Positions 40,539 to 48,970 of a DNA stretch of 64,000 nucleotides are shown here, piece by piece. The first letter of the stretch is position 1; every line of letters begins with the position of its first letter. Under the pieces are notes generated by a model. It saw nothing but the letters and a program-made list of their open reading frames with translations, was not told where the DNA came from and ran no database searches. Source of the DNA: Limivicinus sp963617275 (GTDB lineage Bacteria; Bacillota; Clostridia; Oscillospirales; Oscillospiraceae); contig CAVENX010000033.1 of the NCBI GenBank assembly GCA_963617275.1, positions 9,482 to 73,481 on the forward strand. The letters are read 5' to 3'. The translations under genes and the position numbers were made by a program.

Positions 40539-42335
40539 ATGGCTGATATCACAATACCGAAAAGAGAAGACGCCGCAGAGGAATATACATGGGATCTGCG
40601 CGATCTATTTGAAAGCGACGAGGCGTGGAAAAGTGAGTATGAGTCCCTTAAAAATACGCCGGATGAGCTTGAAGCTTACCGCGGCAGACTCAGCGAGAGC
40701 GCGGAAACGCTGCTTGGTTATCTGAAATTCAACGACGCGCTTTCCGTCCGTCTTGAGCGGCTTTACGGCTATGCAAACTGCAAGAGCGATCAGGACACGT
40801 CCAACGCGTTTTATCAGGATATGCGCGGCAAGGCGATGAATATATGCGTAGCCGCCGCAAGCGCCGCCGCAAGCGCCACACCCGAGCTTATTGCGATCGA
40901 CGACGACAGGCTGGACGGTTTCTTTTCCGGGCAGCCGGAGCTTGAAACATATCGCCGGGTTCTTTACTCCGTCCGGCGCAGAAAAGCGCACATTCTATCC
41001 GCCGCCGAGGAGACGCTCCTGTCCGCCATGGGCGAGATGGCAGACGCTCCCGACAATATCTGCGGCGTTTTCAGAAACGCCGATCTCAGTTTTCCCGATG
41101 CTTTCGACGCCGGCGGCAAGGCGCATCAGCTTACAAACGGCAGCTTTGTGCCGCTGCTTGAAAGCGCCGACAGGGTTCTCCGCCGCAGCGCGTTTGAAAC
41201 ATACTACAAGCAGCTTGGACAGTTCAAAAATACCGTCGCCGCAACGCTGGACGCGCAGTTCAAGCAGCTCCGCTTTTTCGCGGACGCGAGAAAATACGGC
41301 AGTACGCTCGAGGCGTCGCTCGACGCGACGGAGGTGCCGGTCGAGGTATACACGAACCTCATCGACGCCGTTCACGCCAACATGGACAAGATGTATGCCT
41401 ATGTCGCGCTCCGCAAAAAGCTTCTGGGCGTAGATGAACTGCACATGTACGATGTGTACACACCGATAGTTGCCGATGTGCAGCAGAAGATAGGCTATGA
41501 AGAAGCAAAGCAGACCGTGCTCGATGCGCTTTCCGTCATGGGCGAGGACTATACGGCGCTTTTGAAGCAGGGCTTTGACAACCGCTGGATAGATGTCTAT
41601 GAAAATCAGGGCAAGCGCGGCGGGGCGTATTCCTCCGGCTCCTCGCGCCCGCATCCGTATGTGCTGCTGAACCACAAGGACACGCTTGACTGCATGTTTA
41701 CGATCGCCCATGAAATGGGGCACGCGCTCCACAGCTGGCACAGCTGCAAATATCAGCCGGTGTGCACCTCGGACTATGTTATCTTTGTTGCGGAGGTTGC
41801 CTCCACCGTCAACGAAGTGCTGCTGATGCGCTATCTTCTTGGCAAGACCGAAGACAGAACCCGCAGGGCTTACCTTATAAACCATTTTCTCGATCAGTTC
41901 AAGGGAACCGTTTACCGTCAGACGATGTTCGCGGAATTTGAGCTTGAAATGGGTCGGATGTGCGAACGTGGCGAGACGCTCACCGCCGATGCGCTGTGCG
42001 AAAAATATCTTGCGCTCAACAAACTCTATTTCGGGCCGGATATGATTTCCGACAAGGAAATTGCGCTTGAGTGGGCAAGGATCCCGCACTTCTTCTATAA
42101 CTATTATGTGTTCCAGTATGCAACCGGCTTCTCCGCCGCCGTGGCGATTGCCAACAGGATACTGAGCGAGGGCAAACCGGCGGTAGACAGCTATAAGAAG
42201 TTTCTCTCCGGCGGCAGCAGCACCGACCCCATCTCCCTGCTCAGGATCGCCGGCGTCGATATGAGCAGTGCGGAACCGATAAACTCCGCTCTTCGTCTCT
42301 TCGGTGAGCTTGTAGAAGAAATGGAAAAGCAGTAA
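40539..42335 (+). CDS. pepF: Oligoendopeptidase F (M3B zinc peptidase)
   Basis: Predicted 598 residues, the usual PepF length. The zinc site HEMGHALHSWHS (HExxH) and the downstream glutamate region FVAEVASTVNEVLL are present, together with the N-terminal EYTWDLRDLFESDEAW of the family. It hydrolyses peptides of roughly 7-17 residues in the cytosol. The ATG at 40539 follows GCGAGG by six bases; about 80 in-frame codons upstream cover the promoter and are not coding. Confidence 0.95.
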   Translation: MADITIPKREDAAEEYTWDLRDLFESDEAWKSEYESLKNTPDELEAYRGRLSESAETLLGYLKFNDALSVRLERLYGYANCKSDQDTSNAFYQDMRGKAMNICVAAASAAASATPELIAIDDDRLDGFFSGQPELETYRRVLYSVRRRKAHILSAAEETLLSAMGEMADAPDNICGVFRNADLSFPDAFDAGGKAHQLTNGSFVPLLESADRVLRRSAFETYYKQLGQFKNTVAATLDAQFKQLRFFADARKYGSTLEASLDATEVPVEVYTNLIDAVHANMDKMYAYVALRKKLLGVDELHMYDVYTPIVADVQQKIGYEEAKQTVLDALSVMGEDYTALLKQGFDNRWIDVYENQGKRGGAYSSGSSRPHPYVLLNHKDTLDCMFTIAHEMGHALHSWHSCKYQPVCTSDYVIFVAEVASTVNEVLLMRYLLGKTEDRTRRAYLINHFLDQFKGTVYRQTMFAEFELEMGRMCERGETLTADALCEKYLALNKLYFGPDMISDKEIALEWARIPHFFYNYYVFQYATGFSAAVAIANRILSEGKPAVDSYKKFLSGGSSTDPISLLRIAGVDMSSAEPINSALRLFGELVEEMEKQ

Positions 42336-42354
42336 AAAATCCGCCCTGCGGCAA

Positions 42355-42396
42355 AATCAGCTTATCAAAGAACCAAGGTTCTTTGATAAGCTGATT
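42355..42396. terminator. Terminator hairpin matching an end module of the repeat family
   Basis: AATCAGCTTATCAAAGAACC / GGTTCTTTGATAAGCTGATT, a perfect 20-bp stem with two bases between the arms. CAGCTTATCAAAGAACC matches the CAGCTTGTCAAAGAACC end hairpin of copy A3. It separates the convergent pepF and ABC ATPase genes. Confidence 0.8.
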
Positions 42397-42415
42397 CCCG
42401 TTTTATTGATACAAT

Positions 42416-43201
42416 TCAGATCATCAACATTCTGTCGTTATCGAGGTTTTTCCCGACACGGCTGTGAAAACGGTCGAGGAAATCCTGAACTGTCATGCCT
42501 GCTCTCTCATCCCCGCTCACGTCCATGATAATATTGCCCCTGTCCATCATGAGCGTCCTCCTGCCAAGCTCCAGAGCCGACTGCATATTGTGGGTTATCA
42601 TCATGCAGGTTATTCTGTTCTCGGCGACTATGCTTTTCGTTACCGCAAGCACCTTCTCGGCGGCTCCCGGATCAAGCGCGGCGGTATGCTCATCCAGCAG
42701 GAGAAGCTGCGGCGGAACTATTGTCGCCATCATGAGCGTCAGCGCCTGCCGCTGTCCGCCTGAGAGCAGCCCGACAGGCTGTGTCAGTCTGTCCTCAAGT
42801 CCCATGCCGAGCACGGCAAGCTTATCGCGGAAAAACTGCCTGTCGGCCTTCGTAATACGCGAAAACCAGCCGCCGCGCTTTGCCGCCATGCTCAGGTTCT
42901 CCTCAATGGTCATGCCCGGCGACGTGCCGAGCATGGGATCCTGAAAGAGGCGGCCTATCACATGTGCGCGCTTATACTCCGGCATAAAGGTTATGTCCTT
43001 GCCGTCGAGAATTATACTGCCGCTGTCGGTCAGAAATCTCCCGCTTATCGCGTTGAAGAGCGTTGACTTGCCCGCGCCGTTCGCGCCGATAATGGTGACA
43101 AAATCGCCGTCGGAAAGCGTAAGCGAAAAATCGGAAAGCGCCTTTTTCTCGTTTACCGTGCCGGGGTTGAAGGTTTTGGATATTTTATTCAGTTCAAGCA
43201 T
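42416..43201 (-). CDS. Tryptophan-type ABC transporter ATP-binding protein
   Basis: Predicted 261 residues. Walker A is GANGAGKSTLFN, signature LLSGGQRQALTLMMA, Walker B LLLLDEHTAALD and the H-loop MITHNM. LDEHTAALDP with histidine is characteristic of the ATPases partnered with ABC_sub_bind proteins (TrpXYZ-like). It overlaps the permease gene by eight bases and is the last gene of the T-box operon. Confidence 0.88.
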   Translation of the reverse strand: MLELNKISKTFNPGTVNEKKALSDFSLTLSDGDFVTIIGANGAGKSTLFNAISGRFLTDSGSIILDGKDITFMPEYKRAHVIGRLFQDPMLGTSPGMTIEENLSMAAKRGGWFSRITKADRQFFRDKLAVLGMGLEDRLTQPVGLLSGGQRQALTLMMATIVPPQLLLLDEHTAALDPGAAEKVLAVTKSIVAENRITCMMITHNMQSALELGRRTLMMDRGNIIMDVSGDERAGMTVQDFLDRFHSRVGKNLDNDRMLMI

Positions 43202-44126
43202 TCCGCGCCTCCTTTCCGTGGGTAAGGCGGCGCTTCATCTCCGGCATTCTCTGCCTGAGATACGGCAGGGAAATCGCAAGGATAACTATCACTGCCGAGA
43301 CGAGCTTGAGCATATACGATGGCATTTCAAGCCGCAGTGCAAGTGCGTAAACAAGGCGGAAGATCACCGCACCGAGCACGGCGCCGACCGCACGCTTCGT
43401 GATGCCGCCTCTGCCCATGACCGTGCCGCCGATCAGCAGCGAGGCAAGCGCGATCGTGACCATACCCGTACCGATATTTATATCAAGCGCCTTCTGCGAT
43501 TGGGCAAGCAGGCATCCGGAAAGGGCGGTGAATGCGTTGGCTATGCACAGTCCGACCGTTGTCGTAAACACAGGATTTATCGAGGAGGACCGCACCATGT
43601 CCGGATTGTTGCCGGTAGCGCGTATGGCAAGGCCGAGCCGCGTTTTCAGGAAAAACGACAGGAACAGTATGACAAGTGCGGCGGCGATAAGCCCGACAAT
43701 GAGTTTATATTGCTTTTCAAGCATACCTCCGGCAAGGGCGGCCTTCATCATCGTAAAAACCGTCTCCGTCTTATTCATGTTGAGAAGCGACGCGCCGCCC
43801 ATTACGGCAATATTTATGGAATACAGCCCCGTATTGACGATTATACCGGCAAGCAGGCTGTTTATCCCGGCACGGGTCTGCAAAAAGGATGTGACATAGC
43901 CCGAACAGACGCCCGCCGCCATCGCCGCGGGTATGGACAGCAGCGGGTGTCCGGAGATTGCGACCGTCGCGCCGACAGCTGCGCCGAGAGTGAAGCAGCC
44001 GTCGGTCGAAAGATCACAAACATTGAGCATATTATAGCTAAAAAACAGCGCCAGAACCGTAAGTGAGCAGAAAAGGCCAAGCTCAAGCGCGGTCTGCCCA
44101 AGGGCAAGCGCGGAAGAAACGTCCAT
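43194..44126 (-). CDS. Tryptophan-type ABC transporter permease
   Basis: Predicted 310 residues with about eight to nine hydrophobic segments, and the branched-chain/LivH-like fold signatures NVCDLSTDGCFTLGAAVGA and IRATGNNPDMVRSSSIN. This permease class (BPD_transp_2) accompanies ABC_sub_bind lipoproteins. It starts 14 bp after the binding-protein stop. Confidence 0.88.
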   Translation of the reverse strand: MDVSSALALGQTALELGLFCSLTVLALFFSYNMLNVCDLSTDGCFTLGAAVGATVAISGHPLLSIPAAMAAGVCSGYVTSFLQTRAGINSLLAGIIVNTGLYSINIAVMGGASLLNMNKTETVFTMMKAALAGGMLEKQYKLIVGLIAAALVILFLSFFLKTRLGLAIRATGNNPDMVRSSSINPVFTTTVGLCIANAFTALSGCLLAQSQKALDINIGTGMVTIALASLLIGGTVMGRGGITKRAVGAVLGAVIFRLVYALALRLEMPSYMLKLVSAVIVILAISLPYLRQRMPEMKRRLTHGKEARNA

Positions 44127-44140
44127 TTATACCGACCTCT

Positions 44141-45229
44141 TTACGAGAAGCTTTCCGCGGTGGTAATAGGATTTACCTGTGTGCAGTAAGGTGCGAACAG
44201 TTCCTTCACTTCGTCGAATCCGTAGCCCAGCTTTTCGCATGTCTCCGTGTTGACAGTCGCGGTGCCGTTGTCAAAGGTTCTGACGCCCATTACGGCCGGG
44301 CCTTCGCCGAGAAGCACCTCGACCGCCATATCCGCCGTCTCTGCGCCAAGCTTTGCGTAGTCAACTCCGTAGCCGAGGAACGCGCCGTTGAGTGCAAAGG
44401 AATCCGCCCCGGTGAAGTGGGGAATGCCGGCGTTAGCGAGTATCTCATATATAGCAAGCTCCGCCGTCATAACGGTGTTGTCGGTGGGGGTAAACACGGC
44501 GTCCACGCCGTCGCTGACCATTGCCTGTGCGGCAAGAATGATCTCGTCGGTATTGGCGCCGGTGTGCTCGACGGCCTCAACGCCTTTTTCCTCAAGCGCG
44601 GCTTTTGCCTTCTTTATAGCGTCCGTGGAAGAATCCTGCCCGACATCGTAGAGAAGACCTATCTTCTTCGCCTCAGGCTTGAGCGCAAATATAAGGTTCA
44701 TGACCGAATTTGTATCAAGATAGTCGGAGGTGCCGGTCACGTTATAGCCGGGGTATTCCATGCTCTCGACAAGTCCCGCGCCCGTGGGATCGGATACGGC
44801 GGCAAAGACGACCGGTATCTGATTATCCTCAGTCAGCGCCTGCATACGCATCGCAACGGGAGTGGCGACGCCGATCATCAGATCGACCTTTTCGGCGATG
44901 AAGTTGGAAATTATCTGCTCCATTACAGCGGCGTCGGCATTGCAGTTATCATACAGCACCTCGATCTCGATGCCTTTTTCCGCCGAGGCGGCTTCAAACC
45001 GAGTGCGGATGTTTTCCACTATCTGGTTTAGGGATGCATCGTCCACATAGTTGCAGATACCGACCTTGAAGCTTTTTGCTTTCGCCGTCGTTTCCTCCGC
45101 CGCGGGTGCTTCTGTCACGGCTTCGGGTTCGGTCTGGGCGGGCTGTTCGGCTTTCCCGCAGCCAGTCAGGGCGAATACAAGCGCTATGGCGCAGAGCGCC
45201 GCAAGGATTTTTCTTACATTGTTTTTCAT
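44141..45229 (-). CDS. ABC transporter substrate-binding lipoprotein (TrpX-like, ABC_sub_bind family)
   Basis: Predicted 362 residues. A signal peptide with lipobox LTGC is followed by an acidic linker and the ABC_sub_bind fold (VGICNYVDDASLNQIVENIR, PVVFAAVSDPTGAGLV, NVTGTSDYLDTNSVMNLI). Proteins of this family next to a T-box have been assigned to tryptophan uptake (TrpXYZ). The ATG at 45227-45229 follows GGAGG. Tryptophan specificity is supported by the UGG in the leader and remains an inference. Confidence 0.88.
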   Translation of the reverse strand: MKNNVRKILAALCAIALVFALTGCGKAEQPAQTEPEAVTEAPAAEETTAKAKSFKVGICNYVDDASLNQIVENIRTRFEAASAEKGIEIEVLYDNCNADAAVMEQIISNFIAEKVDLMIGVATPVAMRMQALTEDNQIPVVFAAVSDPTGAGLVESMEYPGYNVTGTSDYLDTNSVMNLIFALKPEAKKIGLLYDVGQDSSTDAIKKAKAALEEKGVEAVEHTGANTDEIILAAQAMVSDGVDAVFTPTDNTVMTAELAIYEILANAGIPHFTGADSFALNGAFLGYGVDYAKLGAETADMAVEVLLGEGPAVMGVRTFDNGTATVNTETCEKLGYGFDEVKELFAPYCTQVNPITTAESFS

Positions 45230-45294
45230 TTTGTTTTTCCTCCAAAAATATATTTGACGGGCGGCGGATGGAGGGCTTGCCAAGGCTTTATTTA

Positions 45295-45623
45295 GGAATA
45301 AAAAAACAGCTCCTCATCCCATACAATGGGACAAGAGCCGTACTCCTGCGATACCACCCAAATTGACGTGCATTGCTGCACATCCTCTCGCTTATGCGTA
45401 CCATCATACGCATCCCGATTGATAACGGGAGGGCTCCCGTCGGACGCTACTCGATTTCTCTTTCACTCCGCCCTCAACAGTCCATTCCTTCCGCCCCGCC
45501 GACCGTGATCGCACCACCCACAGCTCTCTTAACAGCGGTTATGCAGAAATACTACTCTGTCTCAAAGGTTTACGCTATCTGATTGATAGACCAGATTCTA
45601 TTACACGCTTCTCCATTTGTCAA
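45295..45623 (-). ncRNA. T-box leader, probably tryptophan-specific, with promoter and terminator
   Basis: Minus-strand promoter TTGACA (45618-45623), 17 bp, TAGAAT (45595-45600). The leader shows AGAGTAGTA at the stem I base, AGAGAGCTGTGGGTGGTGCGA in the distal loop, and the T-box itself, GGGTGGTATCGC (45349-45360). It ends in a terminator GGCTCTTGTCCCAT / ATGGGATGAGGAGC plus a T tract (45295-45340). The best specifier candidate is UGG in GGAAUGGACUG (45482-45484 on the complement), i.e. tryptophan. Uncharged tRNA would stop the terminator from forming. Confidence 0.88.
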
Positions 45624-45660
45624 TAGTTATTTTTTGAAATTTTTTTGCTTATTTCCGCTG

Positions 45661-45689
45661 TTGACTTTTTTCTGAATAACGCTTATAAT
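45661..45689 (+). promoter_or_regulatory. mntP promoter
   Basis: TTGACT (45661-45666), a 17-bp spacer and TATAAT (45684-45689), directly before the manganese riboswitch. Confidence 0.85.
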
Positions 45690-45697
45690 ATTGCAAT

Positions 45698-45848
45698 ACG
45701 ATGAGGGAGTAAATGGCTCATTCAGAGCGGCAAGTCAACATGCTGATGTTTTACATCTGGCTTGCCTTAATTATTGAGACTCAGGTACGGTTTGGCTGTG
45801 CTTGGGCTTTTTTGTTCAGGCATATACGTGCCTGGATATTTTTTTACC
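45698..45848 (+). ncRNA. yybP-ykoY manganese riboswitch with terminator
   Basis: The leader contains GAGGGAGTAAATGGCTCA, GCGGCAAGTCAACATGCTGATG ... CATCTGGCTTGCC, GAGACTCAGGTACGG and GCTTGGGC, the conserved pieces of the yybP-ykoY aptamer with its two facing metal loops. It is followed by CAGGCA/TGCCTG (45817-45834) and a run of T (to 45845), an intrinsic terminator. Manganese binding is expected to favour read-through into mntP. Confidence 0.88.
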
Positions 45849-45932
45849 CTCCTTTGCCTGCACCGCCTCAGAAAGTCAATTGCCGGTTTCCGCTGCAAAC
45901 CGGATATTTTATTGTTATAGGAGAAAAATAAA

Positions 45933-46502
45933 ATGACGTTGGTTGAACTGTTTCTTATCGCCGTGGGGCTTTCTATGGATGCATTTGCCGTTTCACTGTG
46001 CAAAGGTCTGTCTACCCGGCAGCTCAAAGCAAAGCACTATCTCACCGTCGGCGCATGGTTCGGCGGCTTTCAGGCGCTCATGCCCACAATCGGTTACCTG
46101 CTCGGCTCAAGCTTTGAGGGGTATATAAACAAATTTGACCATTGGGTCGCTTTCTTCCTGCTTGCGCTCATCGGCGGCAGTATGGTCAAAGAATCCTTTG
46201 AAAAGGATGAGGAAAAACTGGATGATTCCTTTACCTTCAAGGCGATGTTCGTTCTTGCTGTCGCTACAAGCATCGACGCGCTGGCGGTAGGCATCACTTT
46301 TGCGCTGCTCCCGGACGTCAACATAGTCGCCGCGGTCTGCTTCATCGGCGCGACTACTTTCGTTCTCTCCGCCGCCGGTCTCAAAGTCGGCAATATATTC
46401 GGGCTTAAATACAAAAACAAGGCGGAGCTTGCAGGCGGTACCATCCTGATACTCATCGGCCTCAAGATACTTCTTGAGCACCTTGGGATAATCAATTTCT
46501 GA
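45933..46502 (+). CDS. mntP: Manganese efflux pump MntP
   Basis: Predicted 189 residues with six hydrophobic segments and the two facing motifs AVGLSMDAFAVSLCKG and AVATSIDALAVGITFA, whose aspartates form the metal path. It exports Mn2+ through the cytoplasmic membrane. The upstream manganese riboswitch supports the assignment. AGGAG precedes the ATG. Confidence 0.95.
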   Translation: MTLVELFLIAVGLSMDAFAVSLCKGLSTRQLKAKHYLTVGAWFGGFQALMPTIGYLLGSSFEGYINKFDHWVAFFLLALIGGSMVKESFEKDEEKLDDSFTFKAMFVLAVATSIDALAVGITFALLPDVNIVAAVCFIGATTFVLSAAGLKVGNIFGLKYKNKAELAGGTILILIGLKILLEHLGIINF

Positions 46503-46514
46503 TGGGGCGCAGTC

Positions 46515-47282
46515 ATGAGTGTTCTGAAACTGATACTGAGCGCCGCGGCGCCGCTTCCTGATATTGAAAGCTTTGACCGTTTTCTGTTCATCGGACCGCA
46601 TCCGGACGATATCGAGATAGGCGCTGGCGCGACAGCCGCAAAGCTTGCCGCCGCCGGAAAAAGCGTCGGCTTTCTGATATGCATCGACGGGCGCTACGGT
46701 GACGGAGCCACGTCCCTTCGCGGAGACGGGCTTGTCATGCGCCGCCGCGAGGAGGCGTCCGCCTCGGCAAAGAAGCTTGGCATATCCGACGTGCGCTTCC
46801 TCGATTTCTGCGACGGCGGTTTTTACGCGGAAAATGATCTTATCACCGCGATAGCACGCGCCGTCGGCGATTTTGCACCCGATGTGATCTTCGCGCCCGA
46901 CCCATGCGTAACGAGCGAATGTCATATCGACCACCTGAATGTCGGCAATGCCGCACGGCGTATTGCCTGCTTTGCCCCGTATCCGAACATAATGGAGCGT
47001 TACGGCGCTTCCTCCGCCGATGTAAAGGTGATCGCATATTATTTTACCGCGAAGGCAAACCGCTTTGTCGGAACACGCGGCTTTCTCGAGAAGCAGCTTG
47101 ATTCCGTCTTCTCCTGCCACACCAGCCAATTTCCGGAGGGCTGCGGCGCGGCGAAATCGATCTCAGCATATCTCCGTCTCCGTGCGGCGGATTTCGGCAT
47201 AAGAAGTCTCAAGGGCTGTGCAGAGGGCTTCCGCGTCCTCGGCGCAACACAGATGCATTGCTTCCCCGAAGCCGGAGAGTAA
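46515..47282 (+). CDS. PIG-L family deacetylase
   Basis: Predicted 255 residues. FIGPHPDDIEIGAGATAAKL carries the zinc-binding PHPDD motif and ECHIDHLNVG supplies the third ligand region. The family removes acetyl groups from GlcNAc-type substrates (BshB, MshB, LmbE). The true substrate, such as a bacillithiol-type precursor or a cell-wall sugar, is not clear. It begins 12 bp after mntP. Confidence 0.88.
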   Translation: MSVLKLILSAAAPLPDIESFDRFLFIGPHPDDIEIGAGATAAKLAAAGKSVGFLICIDGRYGDGATSLRGDGLVMRRREEASASAKKLGISDVRFLDFCDGGFYAENDLITAIARAVGDFAPDVIFAPDPCVTSECHIDHLNVGNAARRIACFAPYPNIMERYGASSADVKVIAYYFTAKANRFVGTRGFLEKQLDSVFSCHTSQFPEGCGAAKSISAYLRLRAADFGIRSLKGCAEGFRVLGATQMHCFPEAGE

Positions 47283-47333
47283 TGCTATTCGGCAAAAAAG
47301 CGGCCATTGTTTGCCTGACTTTGCCATTTTTTG

Positions 47334-47375
47334 AAAAAACCAGAGCGGTGTTTTTTTTCATCGCTCTGGTTTTTT
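47334..47375. terminator. Bidirectional intrinsic terminator
   Basis: AAAAAACCAGAGCG / CGCTCTGGTTTTTT. It closes the mntP/PIG-L unit on the plus strand and the eleven-gene minus-strand operon on the other side. Confidence 0.88.
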
Positions 47376-47471
47376 AACTTTGGTCTATTCTACTGTTCTC
47401 CCAAAGCTAAGGGTTCTATGCTGTGTTTACACATCCGGGATGCATCCGTCCCTGTACTGCCTGCGTTCGGC

Positions 47472-48905
47472 TTATAGCCGTTCCTCGAACGCAGCATGGA
47501 CTGCCGGATTTTTGTACACGATCATATCGGCGATGCCGAAATAGACTCCTTTGATATCTGAAAAATAGAGCGCTATTGTTTCTGCCGCGCTTATGTCAAA
47601 GCTCAGGTCTATCGGCATAAAGCCTTTGCCAATGTAGGGGGATTGATATATAGCGTTGCCGTCGGCAAAAAAAGCCAAACAGCCGCAGTTATCTTTATCT
47701 TTTGCTCGACTTCTCAGTATCAAGCGCCCGCTGAAACAATCATAATCCTGAACATAATACGTTGCCTTCATTTCATTGGCGTCATATGCACATGCATAAA
47801 ACAGTCTTTCATATTCCTGGCCTAAATTGTCAGACTCTCTTGTATTAGTACTAAAATACCCGCTGCCATCTGTGTAGAATGTGTTATTTTCATCAAGTTT
47901 CAGTGGTGTGAAGCCGCTGTAATATTCATATGCCCGCTCCAATATGGCATCCATGTACTCAACATCTATATTTAACTCGTTATTTAAATTATCTGCACAC
48001 TGGGAAATGACAGCCATAGCGGCGCCATAGTCCCCGCTGTTAGTGAAAAACTTTGCAGCTTCATCGAGGATATGATTTATATACAACTTGCAGCTGTCCT
48101 CAACCACAGTTTCCAGCTCATCGGTATCGGAAGATACGTAAGCATCCAACGCTATAGATATGGCGCCATAATAGTCACCGGTCTGCTGAGCGGCAGCAAC
48201 ATCGCCGAGTATTGAGCCAGCGTAGTTCTGTTCATATTTTGTCTTGTATTCGCTGGCTTTATTATTTAATTCCATGAGAACATTTTCGGCGAGGGTACCT
48301 GGCATATAAGGGAGAACATTCTTCAAGTCCATATAGCCTGTATAGACCGTCACATACGCCTTTTCCGCATCCCCGGCCTCAAGCTGCTCTTCTGCTTTCG
48401 CAAATACAAGATTCTCATATTGTATCATGGCGTTTTCACGCTTTTCCCATGCGTCAATATTATTCGTATCGTTTTCCAATACCTTGTAATATTCTGGAAT
48501 GGCTTCTAAGTATTGATCCCCTTTCATATACATTTCTGCTTGTTTATAATCATTTTTGGACGCAATCAGATAGTTGAATTCCCTTCGATACCCCTCGGCT
48601 AAGGATGAATACTCGAATTTCAAAAGACTATTCAGCTGCCTTTCCACTTCGCCAGGGGATTTTTTGTTGTTGTTAAGATCATTATACAGTTCAAGAAGAT
48701 ATGCACGATACTCATTTTCAAATTGTGTTATTTCCTTGGCGCTGCCGGCTATTTTTTCGGCATATATACGTCTTGCCCTGATTATTTCTCCTTTTTTCAG
48801 CTCATTTACTGCGTGCGTACTCGCTCCGCAGGCAGATAGTATACACGAGCAGACAAGCAGCATCGCTGTCAGATACAGTCTGATCCTCTTTTTAAACATT
48901 TGCAC
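47472..48905 (-). CDS. Lipoprotein with TPR-like helical repeats and beta-rich C-terminus
   Basis: Predicted 477 residues. A signal peptide with lipobox ILSAC is followed by about 300 helical residues with TPR-like spacing (AEMYMKGDQYLEAIPEYYKVLEND, AEEQLEAGDAEKAYVTVYTGY, AAAQQTGDYYGAISIALDAY). A C-terminal beta-rich domain (about residues 330-470; LSFDISAAETIALYFSDI) recalls NPCBM-like carbohydrate-binding modules. It is the last gene of the kinase/phosphatase array. I know no named homologue. Confidence 0.75.
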   Translation of the reverse strand: MQMFKKRIRLYLTAMLLVCSCILSACGASTHAVNELKKGEIIRARRIYAEKIAGSAKEITQFENEYRAYLLELYNDLNNNKKSPGEVERQLNSLLKFEYSSLAEGYRREFNYLIASKNDYKQAEMYMKGDQYLEAIPEYYKVLENDTNNIDAWEKRENAMIQYENLVFAKAEEQLEAGDAEKAYVTVYTGYMDLKNVLPYMPGTLAENVLMELNNKASEYKTKYEQNYAGSILGDVAAAQQTGDYYGAISIALDAYVSSDTDELETVVEDSCKLYINHILDEAAKFFTNSGDYGAAMAVISQCADNLNNELNIDVEYMDAILERAYEYYSGFTPLKLDENNTFYTDGSGYFSTNTRESDNLGQEYERLFYACAYDANEMKATYYVQDYDCFSGRLILRSRAKDKDNCGCLAFFADGNAIYQSPYIGKGFMPIDLSFDISAAETIALYFSDIKGVYFGIADMIVYKNPAVHAAFEERL

Positions 48906-48970
48906 CTCTTTTCTGCCGTATCCGGCAATCCGGCTCTGTGTCCGCCGAAAAGCTCAGCGGACACGCATTT

